This document shows positions 62,062 through 64,000 of a DNA stretch of 64,000 bases, in pieces. The notes below the pieces were generated by a model. That model saw only the letters and a list, made by a program, of their open reading frames with translations. It made no database searches and was not told the origin of the DNA. Made by a program: the position numbers and the translations under genes. The first letter of the stretch is position 1, and every line of letters begins with the position of its first letter. The DNA comes from Coffea arabica (taxonomy: Eukaryota > Streptophyta > Magnoliopsida > Gentianales > Rubiaceae), in assembly GCF_036785885.1 (NCBI RefSeq), contig NC_092323.1:13896501-13960500 (forward strand), given 5' to 3'.

Positions 62062-62565
62062 GAACATGCATAGAACGCATGAACTCAGAGGCTCAATCCT
62101 ATAATGAGAAGCTGATGAAGCTGCTATCCCACATCCAGTCAAAATTTCCAGGGAGCAAACTTGTATATACAGACACCTATAATCCACTAATGGACACGAT
62201 TAGGCATCCTCAAAGATACGGTATAGTGCCACTTGTAATTACAAACTTCTCAATAAATCTCACCTGTCAAGAAAATATGTTTCTTCAATTATCTACCTTG
62301 CATTGAAGCAATCAACTGCTTTTTCAACACAGCTAAAACGTTAAAACTGGTATTGCCAGGATTTGTGGAAACTACAAGAGGATGTTGTGGAACTGGATAT
62401 ATGGAAAGCGGATGGCCATCGTGTAATCCTCTCACTCCTGTATGTAGGAACTTTTCACAGTACTTATTTTGGGATGTTGATTATTGCACCGAAGCTGCCT
62501 ATAAGTATCTGTCAGATTCTATGCTAAAGGAATACATTCCTTCGTTGATTAAAATTCAACCCTAA
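62062..62565 (+). pseudogene. 3' fragment of a third GDSL esterase/lipase gene
   Basis: Two exons remain: about 62062-62220 (CIERMNSEAQSYNEKL, SKFPGSKLVYTDTYNPL) and 62360-62565 (FVETTRGCCGTGYMESG, ending IKIQP and TAA), with a GT..AG intron of matching phase. The first two thirds of the gene, including the GDSL nucleophile block, are absent upstream. The block V position reads FWDVDYCTEAAY where relatives have FWDxxHPTEAAY, so the catalytic His is replaced by Tyr. It lies in opposite orientation to the pair at 50290-56374. No function is expected. Confidence 0.85.
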
Positions 62566-62751
62566 ATTTATAGAGACTTTGGTCTACACCAAAATAATAG
62601 AAATAGTAATGACTGTCAAAAATCTCAGTGATAACGGGTATTGGCAATGCCTTACTGGTTGTTTGGTTTTGAAAAGGTAAGGAATGTGGCATCATGCAAT
62701 AACATAACGAGGTTACAAGTAATTTACCCTCGGCAAAAAGAAGTATTGGCA
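62566..62751. other. Short intergenic stretch
   Basis: 3' flank of the GDSL fragment. Nothing recognised. Confidence 0.4.
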
Positions 62752-62760
62752 TTTTTTTTA

Positions 62761-63077
62761 GGGTTAATTCCACTTTGTCACCCCAAACTTTGGACGATTA
62801 TCCACTTAAGTCCCTAAACTTCAAAATGGGACACTTAAATCCCTAAACTTATAAATACCTCCCACTTAAGTCGCTTAACTTATAAAATGGGACACTTAAA
62901 TCCCTAAACCCTTATAAAATGGGACATTTCGACCACTAATGGCATTCAGGATTTGTTAACAATTTTTCTTAAGTGGGAGGTATTTATAAGTTTAGGGATT
63001 TAAGTGTCCCATTTTGAAGTTTAGGGACTTAAGTGGGTAATCATCCAAAGTTTGGGGGGACAAAGTGGAATTAACCC
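62761..63077. mobile_element. Mutator-like MITE (near-perfect hairpin) with 9-bp target duplication
   Basis: GGGTTAATTCCACTTTGTC at the left and its reverse at the right (GACAAAGTGGAATTAACCC, 63059-63077) open arms of about 120 bp. These contain 'aagtccctaaacttcaaaat' repeated in both directions. The element is flanked by TTTTTTTTA at 62752-62760 and 63078-63086, a 9-bp repeat. The T-run makes this less certain than a mixed sequence would. The GGGTTAATT terminus is shared with the element at 6170-7447, so both probably belong to one superfamily. Confidence 0.75.
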
Positions 63078-63121
63078 TTTTTTTTAGGTGAAGACACTGT
63101 GACCAGTTATAGAGTAGCTCT

Positions 63122-64000
63122 TGTTGGGATCCAGACATGAAATAAACTGTTATAAAGATATCAAGTACACAAATTTAATGACAAATAAGTCATAAGTATG
63201 AAAGATAAACGACACATAAGATTTAACGTATTTCGACTCTATCATTGAGTTTACATCTATGGAGAGAACATCTGCTCTTTATCATGAGAGCAAAATTCAG
63301 TACAACTTGAACCGAGATCCAATTCTTGTATAATTTCTCTCACCTTCCAAAAATTCTCTCTTACCTTATGTGGAAAGCCACATGTTGCCCCTTGTGTGTC
63401 ACTTTGCAGTATGACAATCCTCATATATTTATAAGCTACATTATTTAACCAACATTCAAATAATAATAGGAAATAACTACTAATTCCTAATTTTATACAA
63501 GATAGGAAATAATTCCTAATTCTTAGACTCATACAAATAGAAAATTCTTTGACTACTATTTCAACTAATTAAAATAATGAGGAAAAAATACTTCCACACA
63601 AAATAAGAAACCTGTTTAAAAGAAATTAAACCAATTTACTGATAAATCTTCATCTTGGCGAATAATTCTTTTAGCAACAATTTGTATTGAACTACCAATT
63701 AATATGATACCAAAGTATACATCTGAATTACCCGAGTCCTATTTCTAGTTAACTCACGAGAAGATGTCTCAATACACTATCTTCCTTCATAGGATTTTTT
63801 CTCACCACCACTTACAATTAGGGATCCATTTTAGTTAGCTCTATTTCTCCTTGGGGCAATCAAGTGATAAAATCATCATACTTCTTCCCATCCTCAAGAT
63901 TGTCTTGCCAGTTGAGAATAATCTGAATTCAACATGACAAGTTGTACAGGATTACTCCAAAATTCTATTTAATGGTACTACCCCGAATCCCACAGGTATC
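63122..64000. mobile_element. Possible LTR-type retroelement, left part only
   Basis: From TGTTGGGATCC at 63122 to the window edge the sequence resembles the ends of plant LTR retroelements (TGTTGGGAT start). It is an old, incomplete copy as far as visible. No second repeat or coding part can be seen inside the window, so the family assignment is tentative. Confidence 0.3.

Noticed and set aside
1-64000. CRISPR array, prokaryotic operons or organelle-derived block
   Set aside because: No regularly spaced direct repeats, no prokaryote-style gene packing, and no stretch recognised as plastid or mitochondrial DNA.

Overview
The window is nuclear DNA from a flowering plant, most likely a eudicot. 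It is AT-rich, with long intergenic stretches, short AT-rich introns with GT..AG borders, and plant-specific families: apoplastic ascorbate oxidases, an MIKC*-type MADS-box factor, a thylakoid-lumen immunophilin, an isoprenylated metal-binding protein, a GPI-type aspartic protease, EXL-like GDSL lipases and a CYP96-like P450. An asterid is plausible but the species cannot be fixed from the sequence. No bacterial, organellar or rRNA block was seen.

Layout. Positions 1-17700 hold a same-strand tandem array of L-ascorbate oxidase genes: the 3' end of one copy (3-458) and two complete five-exon copies (8699-10904, 14124-16328). The spacers are full of small DNA transposons, including a Mutator-like element carrying an F-box gene fragment (1221-2385), a second older one (6170-7447), and a reverse-transcribed U6 snRNA copy (about 5554-5654). 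Positions 17880-24340 hold decayed pieces related to a MADS-box gene on both strands, plus exon-like segments I cannot assign. Positions 25293-28179 (minus) hold an MIKC* MADS gene I could assemble into 11 exons. It sits head to head with a chloroplast FKBP gene (29526-32131, plus). Further on are a HIPP gene (36054-36594, minus), a ten-exon aspartic protease gene (42680-48054, minus), two disrupted EXL-like GDSL lipase genes (50290-51566 and 53509-56374, minus), a CYP96-like pseudogene (57910-59445, minus) and a 3' fragment of a third GDSL gene (62062-62565, plus).

How the genes fit together. The ascorbate oxidases would oxidise apoplastic ascorbate. Their central and 3' exons are much more alike than their first exons, which suggests gene conversion. 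The other intact genes are ordinary single-copy housekeeping or developmental genes with no obvious shared pathway. The right-hand third is a graveyard of genes from extracellular lipid and cuticle families.

Mobile DNA is a main theme. Three elements have perfect 9-bp target duplications (1221-2385, 6170-7447, 62761-63077), as expected of Mutator-like transposons, and two SINE copies have clear target duplications. I found no convincing new biological system. The best leads are the F-box-carrying Mutator element, the conversion pattern in the oxidase array, the non-GT donor in the MADS gene, and the transposon end that cuts off promoter homology just upstream of the third oxidase.
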